From Streptomyces sp. S.PB5 (GTDB lineage Bacteria > Actinomycetota > Actinomycetes > Streptomycetales > Streptomycetaceae), in assembly GCF_030403745.1 (NCBI RefSeq), contig NZ_JAQMWP010000018.1, forward strand, positions 124,001 to 188,000: a stretch of DNA of 64,000 nucleotides. Reading direction: 5' to 3'. Below, one piece after another: positions 18,801-26,520 of the stretch. A program made the position numbers and the translations under genes. Under the pieces are notes generated by a model. That model did not search any database. It was not told the DNA's origin and saw only the letters and a list, made by a program, of their open reading frames with translations. How positions within the stretch are numbered: the stretch's first letter is position 1; each line of letters begins with the position of its first letter.

Positions 18801-19588
18801 CCGGTTCCGGAGCTGCCGGAGAAGTCCTTCGCCTGGCTGATCCGGCCCGCCAGATCCGGATGGCTCTGGTCGGCGCCCGTGTCGAGGACCGCCACCTTCA
18901 CGGCCTTGCCGTCGTAGCCGGCCTTCCACAGGGCGGGGGCGTTGATCTGGTCGGTGCTGCGGTCCAGGGCGGCGTCCACCCGGGCGTCCAGCCACACCTT
19001 CGGCGTGGCGGCGATCCGTGCGGCACCCGATGTCCCGCCGGCGGACGCCAGTTGCTTCCAGAAACGGCCCAGGTCGTCGGCGGAGACACGCACCGCCTGC
19101 GCGTCGATGCTGTCCAGCCGGCGGGCCGGCGCCTCGTTTGTGGTCAGTGCGGACAGCTTCTTGACCTCGGCTGCCGGGATTCCCCCGGACTGCCCGATGA
19201 TCAGCGGCAGCGCGTCGCTGTGCGCCTCGTCGTACCTCTGCTTGATCAGCGCGCTCACATCGAACAACTGACGGTCCAAACGACCGGAGTTGACCAGGTC
19301 GACGGCGTCGGACGGAAGAACCGTCAGATCCCCGTTCTGCTCCACGGTCCGGAACAGGACACCGTGGCGGCCATGGCCCGGCTGGACGGAGGCGATTCGC
19401 CGGCCGTCGGCGGACGTCGTGACGGTCACGCGGTCACCGGTGACGAGGCGCACGGTGGTGCTCCCGCCCGCCGGGGGTTTCGTGGTCACCGTGGTGGGGC
19501 GTGGCGTCCCCGCCACGGCCGGGGGCACACCACCGGCGGTCAGCGCCAGCCCGGCCGATATCGCCGCAACGAGGCGGATCCGTCTCAT
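15809..19588 (-). CDS. Large secreted S8 family serine peptidase
   Basis: Secreted subtilase precursor of 1259 residues. The signal peptide MRRIRLVAAISAGLALTAGG is followed by a propeptide-like region. The S8 domain has Asp236 in VAVLDTGADQSHPD, His268 in GHGTHVAAT and Ser446 in GTSMATPH. About 800 residues of beta-rich C-terminal domains follow, including a PA-like insert (ARKAARAGVRGLLMVHFSD). The ATG at 19588 is preferred because AAGGG lies 8 nt upstream; an ATG six codons earlier is possible, and the open frame beyond it is not signal-like. The layout matches large Streptomyces subtilases of 1100-1300 residues. It ends at a perfect hairpin. The substrate is unknown. Confidence 0.94.
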   Translation of the reverse strand: MRRIRLVAAISAGLALTAGGVPPAVAGTPRPTTVTTKPPAGGSTTVRLVTGDRVTVTTSADGRRIASVQPGHGRHGVLFRTVEQNGDLTVLPSDAVDLVNSGRLDRQLFDVSALIKQRYDEAHSDALPLIIGQSGGIPAAEVKKLSALTTNEAPARRLDSIDAQAVRVSADDLGRFWKQLASAGGTSGAARIAATPKVWLDARVDAALDRSTDQINAPALWKAGYDGKAVKVAVLDTGADQSHPDLAGRISQAKDFSGSSGTGDAFGHGTHVAATVGGSGAASGGSRKGVAPGVDLLIGKVLGDDGYGTESQVIDGMEWAASAGAKVVNMSLGADIATDGTDPMSLAVNDINARSGALFVVAAGNSGQQGPRTVGSPGAADAALTVGAVDRDDALAPFSSRGPRTGDRAVKPDVTAPGVGIVAARAAGTTMGEPVDQYYVAASGTSMATPHVTGAAALLAQAHPTWSAQRIKDALISTAHTVQGGQPTEQGGGRIDVAAAALGPVTATGTVALGPFSTGDDTGAPRTATVRYTNTSDKDVTLALTARLATTGGRDLAPGALRLDSDSVRIAPGATADVPVTADPARAGRGDYYGYLTAASADGTVKVHTTLSLVVHGPTHQLTVTTIDHNGKRVQALPTIWGADGFVDYTDGEKAVAEVEEGTYQLDYSSLDTAADGQELRQVVLPEVKVTKDTSVTLDARKTTRVDIRTPRPAEQRGILNYQTYRSIDGHGLLQGTMYFDLAKRLYVSPTKAVTDGSFEFASRWQLVAPLLRAKNSGTDLALAPYYMPNSPLFPAKGTTLTAVDAGTMEKPDFGRARGKLAVVRNETGADERDVARKAARAGVRGLLMVHFSDIAWTRWNPDEERDAVPTVRVSRSAGTALLARLKRHKTTVRFTGTARSPYLYDVMQTSRGQIPKHVVHTVSSHNSAVVKATYADNGGAPWAGEQSFAWRPYQDTAWLQYTRYVPTAFVRTEYVSADDTRWLHRVHHTTTFDIDTPLAVGMNDTPRTYRAGERLEERWQGAVVRPSIPAGFAAPSVRKGNVLALRVPEFTDSSAGHWSRLLAYEGGGVGGLDTKADGQRGDTAAAALYRDGVKVADADSAWTDFEVSPDPSDYRLDLTTSRADDEWAFGTRTDTSWSFHSAGTSGTTRLPLLQLDYDVPLDAHNTVHAARTHTIGLSVRAQDGLPAPRDVSLRVEVSYDDGRHWSSTRVKARGHNTFAATVTGPSGHGDRYVTLRATARDSAGHSVRQTVQRAYLLR

Positions 19589-19862
19589 CTGGTCAGCCCT
19601 TTCCATGCACGCAAGGGGAAGTTCATGCGGTGCTGCACAGAATCCGGTGGTGCCGGACACCGTGTCACCGCTTCCCGGTGGCGCAGGTGGGACATGTCGC
19701 AACCGCGCCATCGCCGCGTGCGCGGGCGGGCCGGTCGGCAGAAGGGGTGCCGGTTCGGGGTCATGGTCGGGAAGTGGCCAAAGAGCGTCGGCCGGAACGG
19801 TGTTGCCGCCAGGTGAAGCGGCCAGTGATCCGTCGCGTGATCACAGCGGACGGACAGAAACC

Positions 19863-20159
19863 GGTTCATCGGCTTTCGGCCGACGACACGAGCGCGTCCG
19901 CGCCTGGATCACCGAGCGCGAACAGCGTCGCCACGGCGAGGACTGCGAGATCTGCCACGACGATCCGTGGCCCAGCTACGAGGAACTGACCGGCGCGGAC
20001 GATGAGTTCGACATCGTCCACGTCGAGGACGGCGATCGGGGATCTGCGCGCGCCGCCTTCGGCCGGGGCACTCTCGCCCTCGACGACGAGCCGGTCACCA
20101 CCCTCGCCAAGACCATCCGTCTTGCGTGGGCAACACGCCGACCAGACGCCCTGCGATCA
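19863..20159 (+). pseudogene. Hypothetical gene fragment without a start
   Basis: One plus-strand frame has strongly biased codons and a plausible acidic soluble protein: RVRAWITEREQRRHGEDCEICHDD, SYEELTGADDEFDIVHVEDGD, DDEPVTTLAKTIRLAWATRRPDA. No ATG, GTG or TTG with a ribosome site opens it, and the downstream continuation becomes Arg/Ser-rich and non-protein-like. I do not recognise the family. It lies between the divergent S8 gene and a convergent secreted-protein gene, and is probably a decayed remnant. Confidence 0.35.
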
Positions 20160-20325
20160 CAGGATGCCCCGAGGCGGCTCGCGCAGATCCGGACGCGCAG
20201 GGCATCGGGTCTGCCTCGTCGGACGTCGGATACCTCTCATCATCTCCAGCGTCGCGGCCGCATACCGAGCCCGGGTAAGCGCCTTTCGTCCAGTGTCCCG
20301 GGGCCTTCCGGCCCCGACCCGCGGC

Positions 20326-20955
20326 TCAGCCGGGCAGCACTCGCCAGCCGGTGTACACCGTCGGCGCGACGCTCGTGCCCTGGGTCGAGCTTGTGTGATA
20401 GCAGTTCTCGCCAGGGGTGTCGCTGTAGGACTCATAGGAGTTGAGGGTGTAGTTCACGTTGTACGCCTCGACGCCGTACTGGCCGATCACCCGGCCGTGC
20501 GGGGGAACGGACGCGCTGGCCGAGACACCGGTCGTGGTCGTCGTGCTCGTCGTGATGCTCGCGCTGACGGTGGTGGTCAGTGTCTGAAACAGGGTGTAGG
20601 AGACGCCGACGGTGACGGTCAGGCCGTAAGTCTTCGACACCGAGGATGTGAAGGTGGCCGTGGCCACGGTGTCCGTGCCGTTGCTGACCGAGCGCTCCTC
20701 GGCGACCAGGAATGTGGGCTGCGACGAATTCACCACGTACTCATCGGCCGCCCAGTACCTCAAGCTCCATTCAGGCCAGCTGTAGTAGACCCAGTGCAGC
20801 CCGGGCGGACAGTCCGTGGCGTTGGCCTGGGCCGTCGACGTGCCCACGGTCAGTGTCGATGTCAGGGCGGCCAGCACCACCCCGACCGCGGCCCGGGATC
20901 TCCAGCGCATCGAGCGGCGCGAGCCGCGCCTGGGCCGCGCATGGTGATCGGTCAT
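20326..20955 (-). CDS. Secreted protein resembling aerolysin/ETX-MTX2 beta-pore proteins
   Basis: Protein of 209 residues with a basic N-terminus, a signal peptide (AAVGVVLAALTSTLTVGTSTAQA) and a mature part of about 165 residues. The centre is an unusual alternating Ser/Thr stretch (SKTYGLTVTVGVSYTLFQTL, then VSASITTSTTTTTGVSASAS) followed by VPPHGRVIGQYGVEAYNV. This pattern, an amphipathic Ser/Thr beta-hairpin followed by VPPH, resembles the membrane-insertion region of aerolysin-fold toxins (ETX/MTX2). Two Cys residues (CPPG and ENCYH) may form a disulfide. Two adjacent ATGs fit the GAGGAGG ribosome site; the second is chosen. The resemblance is by pattern only. It could also be an adhesion or coat protein. 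Confidence 0.75.
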   Translation of the reverse strand: MTDHHARPRRGSRRSMRWRSRAAVGVVLAALTSTLTVGTSTAQANATDCPPGLHWVYYSWPEWSLRYWAADEYVVNSSQPTFLVAEERSVSNGTDTVATATFTSSVSKTYGLTVTVGVSYTLFQTLTTTVSASITTSTTTTTGVSASASVPPHGRVIGQYGVEAYNVNYTLNSYESYSDTPGENCYHTSSTQGTSVAPTVYTGWRVLPG

Positions 20956-21215
20956 CATGCCTCCTCGTCACAGGGCAGAACAGTGGGGATGCACAAGCGG
21001 AGTTGGGGGTGCCTCTCTTGAGGGTGTGGGTGATGCATCGGCGGCGTGCGCCGGGACTCGGTGCCCGGTCGTTTGCTCATATCCCGAACGGGCCCTGCGA
21101 GCCCGTAGGGGACAGGTGGGGAGGGAACGCCCTGATCGTCGGGGACGCAGCGGCCGGGAGGCGCTGGGACCGGACAGCGCCGGACGGATGACGGGTCTGC
21201 GCTGGCCGCGGCGAC

Positions 21216-21243
21216 GGTGGTGTCCGGTGCGCCGGACACCACC
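21216..21243. repeat. Perfect 12-bp hairpin in divergent intergenic region
   Basis: GGTGGTGTCCGG (21216-21227) and its exact complement (21232-21243) flank a 4-nt loop. It lies in a 460-bp gene-free gap between the divergent secreted-protein and STAND genes (20956-21416). It may be a transcription attenuator, a terminator left from a lost gene, or an operator. No other feature is visible in that gap. Confidence 0.6.
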
Positions 21244-21416
21244 GGACATCCGAACGCCTTCGGCCGCAGGCAGGCTCGGTGTTCCGCAGGGGCAGGTGAG
21301 GGATTTGACGTGTTCGTTTCCGTGATTCTCGGCGGGTCCCGGCGCATGCTCTGTGCAATGCCGGTCGGCAGCCCGATGCGGGTGAGGGCCGCGCCGTGGA
21401 AGAGGGGGAGGGCGGC

Positions 21417-24400
21417 GTGACGGAAACGGACACACCCGGCATGCTCCTGGAGGAGTTGTGCCACGACCTGCGCTTGTTGTGGCGCCAGGCGGGCGGACCG
21501 AGTCTGCGTGTTCTCGGCGCGCAGGTGGGACTGGGCAAGAGCCAGGTGGGCGCCATCCTCAGCAGCGACGTCCGGCGGCCGCCGGACTGGGACGTGGTGC
21601 GAGGGCTGCTCAACGGCTTCCAGCGGTACGCACACGCCCACGGACGGATCGCGGAGATGTCCCTGCACACGGGCGTGGACCAGTACTGGCGGCCCCGCTA
21701 CGCCGTCGTGGAACACGCCTTCAGGCAGCGCGGGCGGCAACCCCGAGTGGCGGGGGTGAATGGCGCGGGCGCGTCACAGGCCGCGCCGAAGCGTGCGGCG
21801 GGGCCTCGCCCACCATCCGGTTCCCCGGTCCGTGCGTCCAGATCCGCGGCCCATGCGTCCGATGCCCTGGCCCGTCCGCGCCGGGTGCCCGATCCGGTCT
21901 CTGTCCCGCCCATCCCCGCCGAACTGCCGCATGCCGCCGCCGGCTTCAGCGGCAGGACCGCCGAACTCGCCGCGCTGGACGCCCTTCTGCCGCCGGACGG
22001 TCGCGCGCACTCCGCGCCGGCCGTGGTGATCTCCGCGATCGGCGGCAGCGCCGGCGTCGGCAAGACCGCCCTGGCCGTGCACTGGGCGCACCGGGTGCGC
22101 GAGCGTTTCCCCGATGGCCAGCTCTATGTGAACCTGCATGGCTTCGACCACGATCAAGCACCGATGCTCCCGCAGACCGCGCTGGGCCACATGGTGCGCA
22201 GCCTCGGCGTCGCGCCCGCCGACATCCCCGCGGACCTCAACGAACTGACACGCACCTACCGTTCCCGCATGGCCGACCAGCGGCTGCTGCTGGTGCTGGA
22301 CAACGCGGCCTGCGCCGACCAGGTCCGTCCTCTGTTGCCCGGCAGCCCGTCCTGTCACACCCTCGTCACCAGCCGGAACCGCCTGGGCGGCCTCATCGCC
22401 CGCGACGGGGCCATCCCGTTGGTCCTGGACGTCCTCGATCCCGGTGAAGCCGGTGTGCTGCTGGAGGCGCTCCTCGGCCGGGAACGGATCGCCGCCGAGC
22501 CCGACGCGGCCTCGGAACTGGTCCAGCTGTGCGGCTTTTTGCCGTTGGCCCTGCGGGTGGCCGCGGCCCACCTCCTGCTCGGTCCCGGCCGCCGCATCGC
22601 CGACCTCGTGGCCGAACTGGCGGCAGGCGACCGCTTGTCTGGCCTGGAACTCGACGATGACCCCTCCTGTGCCCCGCGCTCCGCGTTCGCCCTGTCCTAC
22701 CAGGCGTTGGACAACGGCGCGCGGCAGCTGTTCCGCCGGCTGAGCCTGATACCCGGCCCCGACTTCACCGCCCCTGCCGCGGCCGCGCTGCTGGCGGTGG
22801 CGCCCCCGCGGGCCCGGCGGCTGCTGGAGACCCTGGCCGCCGCTCACCTGGTCGAGAACCACGGCACCGGCCGCTACCGCTTCCACGACCTGCTGCGCGA
22901 GTACGCCCGGGAACGGGCCGGGCAGGAAGAGACGCCGGCGGAGCGCACGGAAGCGTTCCAACGCCTGGCCGGGTGGTACCTGCGCACGGCCCGGGCCGCC
23001 GCCGGGCCGTGGTTGTTCCCGGATCCGCCGGAACTCGACAGCCTCGCTGAAGCACCGTCCGAGCCGGCTCCGGACGAACAGACAGCGAACACCGTGGCCA
23101 CAGACGGGCCAACGCCGCTCGACCCGGCGGCAGAAGGGCCGCAGGCCCTGGAGCGGCTGGAAGGCGAGCGCGCGAACCTGCTCGCCGCCGTCGACCACGC
23201 CGCACTCCACGGCTGCCGTGCGGTCTCCTGGCACCTGACCGACGCAATGTACCGGTACTTCTGGTTCTGCCTGCCCCGGTCCGTGTGGCGGGCCACCGCG
23301 CGCACCGCCCTGGACGCCGCGACCGCAGAAGGTGACCTGCGCGGCCAGGCCGCCATGCACATAGCACTCGGCCTGGCGTCCTGGGACATGGCCCGCTACC
23401 AGGACGCGCGAGACCATTACGCGCGCACGCTGGAATTGAGCCGACGAGCCGACTGGACGATCGGCCAGGGCTGGGCGCACGGCGGCCTGGGCCTGGCGAG
23501 CTGGAGCACCGGGCACCTGGACGAGGCCCTGCGGCACTACACCGTCATGCTGCGCATCACCCGCACGCACCGCGACACTCATGCCGAATCGACTGTCCTG
23601 GCCGCCATCGGCAAGGTCTACCGGGACATGGGCATGTTGGCCGAGGCGGCCGACCTGCTGGAGCTGGCGCTGCGCATGAACCCGCGGTTCGAATGGCGCC
23701 GCGAGCCCCCCACACTGCCGCGCCAGGCCCTCGGCCTGGTCCGATGGGAGATGGGTATGCTGCGGGAAGGTCTGCAAGACCTCGAACAGGCGCTGACCGC
23801 CGAGGCACCGGCCGGATCCCGAGTCGGCCACGCGATGACCCTGGCGACCATCGCCATGATCCACCGCGACCTCGGCCACCACCACACCGCGCTGGAACTC
23901 GGGGAACGCGCCCACGCGCTCGTCGAGGACACAGGACGGCTCTCGGTCCGGGCCACCATCTTGAACGGGCTCGCCGGCGCCCACCACGGACTGGGGCAAG
24001 ACCAGCAGGCGGCCCACCTCCAGCGCCACGCGCTGCTGCTGGCCCGGCGTTCGGGCTACACCCGTGTCCAGGCCGACACCCTCCTCGGACTCGCTGCCGT
24101 CCTGCGCGGACAGCACCACCGCACCGAGGCCCGTTCACACGCCGGCCAGGCGCTCGACCTGGCCCGGCGCAGCGGATTCCGGGTGGTGGAAGGACAGGCC
24201 CTGACCGAACTCGCGGAGATCGCCGCCGCCGAGGGCGAGTACCACGCGGCGCTCGCCCACGCCCGCGGCGCACTGACGGTCCACGGCCACACCGGCCACC
24301 GCCTGGGCGAAGCCCGCGCCCTGGCCGTATGCAGCCGGGCCCTGGACGCTCTTGACGACCCCGCCGCCCCGCGCGCCCGGGACCGGGCCTTGGCCCTGCT

Positions 24401-24467
24401 CACCGACGTCGGCGCCCCTGCGCCCGACGACCTGCGCGCCACCGCAGCCGATCACATCGACCGCTAG
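21417..24467 (+). CDS. NB-ARC/TPR STAND-type regulator with N-terminal HTH-like domain
   Basis: Protein of 1016 residues. The N-terminal 90 residues have an XRE-like helix-turn-helix (SLRVLGAQVGLGKSQVGAILSSD). A Ser/Pro/Ala linker follows, then an NB-ARC ATPase with Walker A GSAGVGKTALAVHWA (about 208-220), Walker B RLLLVLDNAACADQV, TSRNRL and GFLPLALRVAA. The second half holds many tetratricopeptide units (for example GLASWDMARYQDARDHYARTLEL). This is the AfsR/SARP-like STAND layout but without the SARP activation domain. The GTG at 21417 follows a GGGGAGGG ribosome site; a GTG 21 nt earlier is the alternative. Such proteins sense a ligand through the TPR region and act in gene control or defence. 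The target is unknown. Confidence 0.9.
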   Translation: MTETDTPGMLLEELCHDLRLLWRQAGGPSLRVLGAQVGLGKSQVGAILSSDVRRPPDWDVVRGLLNGFQRYAHAHGRIAEMSLHTGVDQYWRPRYAVVEHAFRQRGRQPRVAGVNGAGASQAAPKRAAGPRPPSGSPVRASRSAAHASDALARPRRVPDPVSVPPIPAELPHAAAGFSGRTAELAALDALLPPDGRAHSAPAVVISAIGGSAGVGKTALAVHWAHRVRERFPDGQLYVNLHGFDHDQAPMLPQTALGHMVRSLGVAPADIPADLNELTRTYRSRMADQRLLLVLDNAACADQVRPLLPGSPSCHTLVTSRNRLGGLIARDGAIPLVLDVLDPGEAGVLLEALLGRERIAAEPDAASELVQLCGFLPLALRVAAAHLLLGPGRRIADLVAELAAGDRLSGLELDDDPSCAPRSAFALSYQALDNGARQLFRRLSLIPGPDFTAPAAAALLAVAPPRARRLLETLAAAHLVENHGTGRYRFHDLLREYARERAGQEETPAERTEAFQRLAGWYLRTARAAAGPWLFPDPPELDSLAEAPSEPAPDEQTANTVATDGPTPLDPAAEGPQALERLEGERANLLAAVDHAALHGCRAVSWHLTDAMYRYFWFCLPRSVWRATARTALDAATAEGDLRGQAAMHIALGLASWDMARYQDARDHYARTLELSRRADWTIGQGWAHGGLGLASWSTGHLDEALRHYTVMLRITRTHRDTHAESTVLAAIGKVYRDMGMLAEAADLLELALRMNPRFEWRREPPTLPRQALGLVRWEMGMLREGLQDLEQALTAEAPAGSRVGHAMTLATIAMIHRDLGHHHTALELGERAHALVEDTGRLSVRATILNGLAGAHHGLGQDQQAAHLQRHALLLARRSGYTRVQADTLLGLAAVLRGQHHRTEARSHAGQALDLARRSGFRVVEGQALTELAEIAAAEGEYHAALAHARGALTVHGHTGHRLGEARALAVCSRALDALDDPAAPRARDRALALLTDVGAPAPDDLRATAADHIDR

Positions 24468-24559
24468 ACAGACCGCCGTGAGCCTGGCACCGGCGCTGCC
24501 GGACACGGCGCCGAGGACGGTCCGTTTCACGGGAAGGTCATTACCGCGCTCAGGTCGCA

Positions 24560-24850
24560 GGCCTGCCGATCGAAGGCGAGGTGCAGCGGCCTTCTGCGAC
24601 TACCCCGCCGAGCGCTGGATCCATCTGCGAACGGCAAACCTCATCGAATCACCCTCTTCGACGGTCGAGTCCAGGCCGGAGGCCACCCGTGGCGCCGGCA
24701 GCCCGGCCGCCGCCCTTGCGCTGGTGTTCCAGCTTGTCGAGTCCGCTCAGGCGCGCTGGCGGGCCGTCACCGGGGCGCGCCTCGTGGCCCTGGTCCGCTC
24801 CGGCGCCCCGGCTCGGCAACGGAGTCCTGGCCGAGCGGAATGAGGTCACT
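24560..24850 (+). pseudogene. IS256-family transposase C-terminal remnant
   Basis: The plus-strand translation reads YPAERWIHLRTANLIESPSS, then GAGSPAAALALVFQLVESAQ, ARWRAVTGARLVALVRSGA, and after a frameshift LGNGVLAERNE. This is the typical end of an IS256 (mutator-type) transposase (HWxHLRTTNPIES-F-TVRLR). The stretch after the IES motif is degraded, and the DDE core and terminal repeats are missing. The 90 bp between it and the STAND gene hold no gene. Confidence 0.8.
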
Positions 24851-24907
24851 ACAGCCTGATCAGGCACGCAATCGTCATCCGACAGGCCCCGCTTGATTCG
24901 TCTCCGC

Positions 24908-24935
24908 TTGACGCATGCCGATATGGGCATATGAT
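24908..24935 (+). promoter_or_regulatory. Sigma70-type promoter TTGACG-N16-TATGAT, leaderless arsR transcript
   Basis: TTGACG (24908-24913) and TATGAT (24930-24935) are separated by 16 bp. The predicted transcription start falls at or within a base of the ATG at 24943, and no ribosome site precedes that ATG, so the mRNA is probably leaderless. Confidence 0.65.
24921..24932. promoter_or_regulatory. Palindrome ATATGGGCATAT overlapping the -10 box
   Basis: The 5-bp arms ATATG/CATAT flank a 2-bp centre and overlap the promoter spacer and the -10 box of the ArsR-type gene. This is a suitable place for autorepression by the ArsR-type protein. Binding is inferred from position. Confidence 0.5.
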
Positions 24936-24942
24936 CGCTGCC

Positions 24943-25284
24943 ATGGCACGAGCAGCGACGACATCGGACGTGTTCAACGCGATCGCCGAGCCGCAGCGCC
25001 GGAACATCCTGGCGCTGCTGCGGGCGGGTGAGCGGCCGGTGACCGATCTGGCCCAGGAGCTGGGGGTGAGCCAGCCGCGGGCGTCCAAACACCTGCGGGT
25101 GCTCCGGGAGGTCGGGCTGGTGCGGGATCGCAAGGCGGGCAAGCAGCGCCTCTACGGCCTGGACGCCCGCGGGCTGCGGCCGGTCCACGAGTGGGTCGGC
25201 GGATTCGAGCAGTTCTGGAACGAGAGCTTCGACCGACTGGACACCTACGTGCAGGACCTCAAGCAGACACGGCAGGAGGAATGA
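24943..25284 (+). CDS. ArsR-family winged-helix repressor
   Basis: Repressor of 113 residues. It has the ArsR winged helix (VFNAIAEPQRRNILALLRAGERPVTDLAQELGVSQPRASKHLRVLREVGLVRDRKAG, split here for reading as two halves around ERPV). No Cys metal site is present, so it belongs to the metal-independent group usually encoded next to SRPBCC (AHSA1) proteins. The ATG at 24943 is chosen over one 12 nt upstream because it coincides with the predicted transcription start. It is first in a three-gene operon; the next gene begins 3 bp after its stop. It probably represses its own operon through the overlapping palindrome. Confidence 0.93.
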   Translation: MARAATTSDVFNAIAEPQRRNILALLRAGERPVTDLAQELGVSQPRASKHLRVLREVGLVRDRKAGKQRLYGLDARGLRPVHEWVGGFEQFWNESFDRLDTYVQDLKQTRQEE

Positions 25285-25287
25285 CCG

Positions 25288-25794
25288 ATGGCAGGGGCAA
25301 GGCAAGAGACGCAGGCGAAGCAGGTGGCGGCCGACCGGGAGATCGTGATCTCCCGGGTCATCGACGCCCAGCGGGAGCTGGTGTTCGAGGCGTTCACCGA
25401 GGTCCGGCACCTGTCGAGGTGGTGGGGTCCGGAGGGGTTCACCACCACCACGCGGTCCTTCGAGTTCCGCGAGGGCGGGGAGTGGGAGTTCGTGCTGCAC
25501 GGGCCGGACGGGACCGACTACTCCGAGTGGATCCGCTGGCTGCGGATCATCCCGCCGGAGCGGATCGCGCTGCTGCACGGTGAGTTCCGCGACGACCCGA
25601 ACGCCTTCGAGTCGGTCCTGACCTTCGCGCCGGACGGCGCCGCGACCCGGATCGTGATGCGCACGGTGTTCCCCACCAAGGAACTGCGCGACGAGGCGGT
25701 CGAGAAGTACCACGCGATCGAGGGCGGCCGGCAGACCCTGAGCAACCTGGCGGCCTACGTCACCGGCCTCGCGCGGACGGGGGCGGAGGGCTGA
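25288..25794 (+). CDS. SRPBCC (AHSA1-type) domain protein
   Basis: Protein of 168 residues with the START-like AHSA1 fold: ISRVIDAQRELVFEAFTEVRHLSRWWGPEGFTT opening (about 24-56), FEFREGGEWEFVLHGPDG, and VLTFAPDGAATRIVMRTVF. These proteins bind small hydrophobic ligands, and the pair ArsR plus AHSA1 is very common in actinomycetes without a defined substrate. The ATG at 25288 follows AGGAGG at a good distance. It overlaps the next gene as TGATG, so the three genes are translationally coupled. Confidence 0.93.
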   Translation: MAGARQETQAKQVAADREIVISRVIDAQRELVFEAFTEVRHLSRWWGPEGFTTTTRSFEFREGGEWEFVLHGPDGTDYSEWIRWLRIIPPERIALLHGEFRDDPNAFESVLTFAPDGAATRIVMRTVFPTKELRDEAVEKYHAIEGGRQTLSNLAAYVTGLARTGAEG

Positions 25795-26414
25795 TGGCCG
25801 GGAAGGTGTTCTTCAGCGTGTCGATGTCGCTGGACGGGTTCATCGCGCCCGAGTCCGTCGGGGACTTGATGGGGCAGCAGTGGATGGAACTGCAGCAGTG
25901 GATCTTCCCGCAGCGGTTCTTCCGGGAGAACCTGAAGCTGGGCGAGGGCGGTGAGGAGGGACGCGACAACGACATCGTGCGGGAGACGTTCGAGCGCACC
26001 GGCGCGAGTGTCATGGGCAAGCGCATGTTCGACGCCGGTGAGCAGATGTGGCCGGAGGAGGCGCCGTTCCACACGCCGGTCTTCGTCGTGACGCACGAGA
26101 AGCGTGACCCCTGGGAGCGGCCGGGCGGGACCACCTTCCACTTCGTCAACGACGGCATCGAGACCGCGCTCGACCAGGCCCGCGAGGCCGCCGGCGACCG
26201 CGACGTCCGCATCGCGGGCGGCGGCGCGACGATCCTGGAGTACGTGAGCGCCGGCCTGGTCGACGAGTTCTCGATCGCGCTGTCGCCCGTGCTGTTCGGC
26301 TCCGGAGTCCGCCTGTTCGAGGGCGTGGACGCGGCCAGAGTCGCGCTGGAGCCGGTCCGTTCGGAACCGTCGTCGCGGGTGACGCACCTGACCTACGCCG
26401 TGCACCCACGCTAG
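25794..26414 (+). CDS. RibD C-terminal/dihydrofolate-reductase-fold protein
   Basis: Protein of 206 residues with the DHFR-like fold of RibD C-terminal domains: VFFSVSMSLDGFIA at the start, GASVMGKRMFDAGEQMWP in the middle, RIAGGGATILEYVSAGLVDEF and LSPVLFGSGVRLFE at the end. Members are NADPH-dependent reductases of unknown substrate, often found with SRPBCC proteins. The start overlaps the upstream stop codon (TGATG), and the gene ends the arsR operon. It converges with the WD40 STAND gene; only about 100 bp separate the two stop codons. Confidence 0.92.
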   Translation: MAGKVFFSVSMSLDGFIAPESVGDLMGQQWMELQQWIFPQRFFRENLKLGEGGEEGRDNDIVRETFERTGASVMGKRMFDAGEQMWPEEAPFHTPVFVVTHEKRDPWERPGGTTFHFVNDGIETALDQAREAAGDRDVRIAGGGATILEYVSAGLVDEFSIALSPVLFGSGVRLFEGVDAARVALEPVRSEPSSRVTHLTYAVHPR

Positions 26415-26482
26415 CCGCGCCTCCACTCAGAGCCTCAAGTCAGCATGCGCGAAGGCACCGACCTTTCGGCCACTCGACGCAT

Positions 26483-26501
26483 CCCGCAACGAACATGCGG
26501 G
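26483..26501. terminator. Short hairpin between convergent genes
   Basis: CCCGCA (26483-26488) and TGCGGG (26496-26501) flank a 7-nt loop between the RibD-like and STAND stop codons. It is a weak candidate for a shared terminator. Confidence 0.35.
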
Positions 26502-26520
26502 GGAGACAGTCCGTCGGCGG

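Noticed and set aside
16415..18995. Long open frames on both other frames of the second S8 peptidase gene (plus-strand and minus-strand)
   Set aside because: Arg/Gly/Pro/His-rich low-complexity translations typical of GC-rich shadow frames, overlapping an intact catalytic domain.
21774..24119. 781-residue open frame antisense to the NB-ARC/TPR gene
   Set aside because: No domain signature; composition (Gly/Gln/Val-rich) is that of an antisense shadow.
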